Source of the DNA: an uncultured Clostridia bacterium
GTDB taxonomy: Bacteria; Bacillota; Clostridia; TANB77; CAG-508
Direction: 5' to 3'
Length of the DNA: 5,514 bases
Assembly: GCA_944393305.1 (NCBI GenBank)
Contig: CALXZS010000093.1
Location: 1-5,514 of the forward strand
The notes below the pieces were generated by a model. The model was given only the letters and a program-made list of their open reading frames with translations, was not told the DNA's origin and searched no databases. The position numbers were made by a program, and so were the translations under genes. Below are positions 4,747 through 5,514 of the stretch, one piece after another (the stretch's first letter is position 1; every line of letters starts with the position of its first letter).

Positions 4747-5472
4747 CTAGTCGGAGAGTATATGTGCTGTATACATCTCCAATCCATCGTAGATTACATT
4801 CTCCAATTTGATAGTTTCAATTCTGGTTATTCTTTCAATTTTCATGAAAAGAATAGAATTAAAACCATCAAGCAGGTATTTGTTACCGCTTACAACTATT
4901 GGATATGGAATACGTTTATACTTCTTGTAGAACTGGGATATTCTTTGAAATACTGTTCCAATTGGATCTTCCAGTCTAAAGTTCACATATACGGATTTCA
5001 TCGGCTCCTCTAGCCACTCATCTGGCAGAGACTGCACCTCTCCATATCTTCTCTTTTCCTGAATAAAATCCAGTTCAGAAAAGAATTCTTTTAAACTCAT
5101 TTTCTGTTCCCGATGATTTTTCATTTTCATTATTTCTTGAAAATCTCTAAATTCATCTGGAAACATATTTCCCTTTTTCATATTACAACCACTGCAACAG
5201 GGTCGCAAATTGTCTGTAATACTTGGACCACCAAATTCTCTTGGAATTAAGTGGTCAAGAGAATTTTTCAGAATTCCTTTTCTTTTTTCCTTAGAATAGG
5301 AAATATCGGTTATTGGTTTACCGCAGTAGTAACAGACATGACCGTACATCAGATACGTCAATTCAAACATTGCTTCCTCGAACATATTCCGATGCAAGTA
5401 CAATATTCCGTCTCTTATCTCTCCTTTCTCCTCACTAAGAATGATATTTTCTCTCGGCAGTTGGATTTTCAT
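4747..5472 (-). CDS. HNH endonuclease-like protein with a possible ParB-like C-terminal part
   Basis: The 241-residue protein carries a zinc-binding HNH (beta-beta-alpha-metal) nuclease domain. CYYCG (Cys47, Cys50) and CSGC (Cys93, Cys96) would bind structural zinc. The catalytic core is SLDHLIPREFGG (Asp73-His74), with Asn88 and Asn97 in the usual places. Residues 1-45 are a charged lead-in of unknown role. Residues 187-224 (RIPYPIVV...YLLDGFNSILFMK) resemble ParB/sulfiredoxin-type domains, which have a strand followed by a DG[FYH] motif, though the usual HR after DG is absent; this is tentative. The ATG at 5472 has AAAGGTGA upstream at good spacing; the GTG at 5481 overlaps that site. The gene is less AT-rich than its neighbours: 31 of 60 bases are G or C at 4981-5040, against 16 of 60 at 2401-2460 in rbgA. 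This suggests recent acquisition. The target DNA is unknown; restriction, defence or homing roles are all open. Confidence 0.85.
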   Translation of the reverse strand: MKIQLPRENIILSEEKGEIRDGILYLHRNMFEEAMFELTYLMYGHVCYYCGKPITDISYSKEKRKGILKNSLDHLIPREFGGPSITDNLRPCCSGCNMKKGNMFPDEFRDFQEIMKMKNHREQKMSLKEFFSELDFIQEKRRYGEVQSLPDEWLEEPMKSVYVNFRLEDPIGTVFQRISQFYKKYKRIPYPIVVSGNKYLLDGFNSILFMKIERITRIETIKLENVIYDGLEMYTAHILSD

Positions 5473-5514
5473 TTTTCTCACCTTTCTTTACAAATTATTG
5501 CATTGAAAACTCTT

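Noticed and set aside
4732..5013. Plus-strand open reading frame of 93 codons
   Set aside because: It lies antisense over the HNH gene, has no ribosome binding site worth the name and no recognisable motif. The same applies to the plus-strand frames opposite the SDR, unknown, rbgA and ATPase genes.
4705..5472. IscB/IshB-type nuclease with a HEARO (omega) RNA
   Set aside because: The N-terminus lacks the PLMP-like motif and there is no RuvC domain. The HEARO RNA would sit mainly upstream of the gene, where the window has only 42 bases.

Overview
The window looks like chromosomal DNA from a low-GC, probably spore-forming member of the Firmicutes (Clostridia). Evidence: strong AT bias, sigma-A-type promoters, AGGAGG-type ribosome binding sites, a CCA-encoding tRNA, consensus DnaA boxes of the TTATCCACA type, a Spo0A-type box, and the Firmicute-style ribosome genes rbgA and mrnC. 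All supported genes are on the minus strand, so transcription runs from high to low coordinates.

Layout in transcription order. (1) 5472-4747: an HNH endonuclease-like gene, visibly richer in GC than the rest, followed by a strong GC hairpin without a T-run. (2) 4746-4473: a 274-base non-coding stretch holding three 16-bp direct repeats at an exact 33-bp period, each followed by a different short palindrome, and then a strong sigma-A promoter. (3) 4472-3171: an AAA ATPase with a C-terminal DUF4143/PD-(D/E)XK-like part. (4) 3170-3056: a short spacer with G/C- and A-tract repeats that partly resemble those upstream of the ATPase. (5) 3055-1807: rbgA and mrnC, overlapping by 17 bases, both acting in large ribosomal subunit maturation. 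(6) 1765-1691: tRNA-Glu(CTC) with its own promoter abutting the mrnC stop codon and a clear intrinsic terminator. (7) 1560-436: a 374-residue protein I do not recognise, with a consensus Spo0A box just upstream of a plausible promoter. (8) 435-270: an intergenic region with three DnaA boxes. (9) 269-1: the N-terminal part of a short-chain dehydrogenase, cut by the window edge.

The conserved core is rbgA-mrnC-tRNA-Glu, a translation-related cluster probably ending at one shared terminator. The ATPase and HNH genes upstream look like accessory genes. The least explained signals are the 33-bp repeat array before the ATPase, the DnaA-box cluster away from dnaA, and the Spo0A box at the unknown gene. 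No CRISPR array, transposase, rRNA or complete mobile element is visible.
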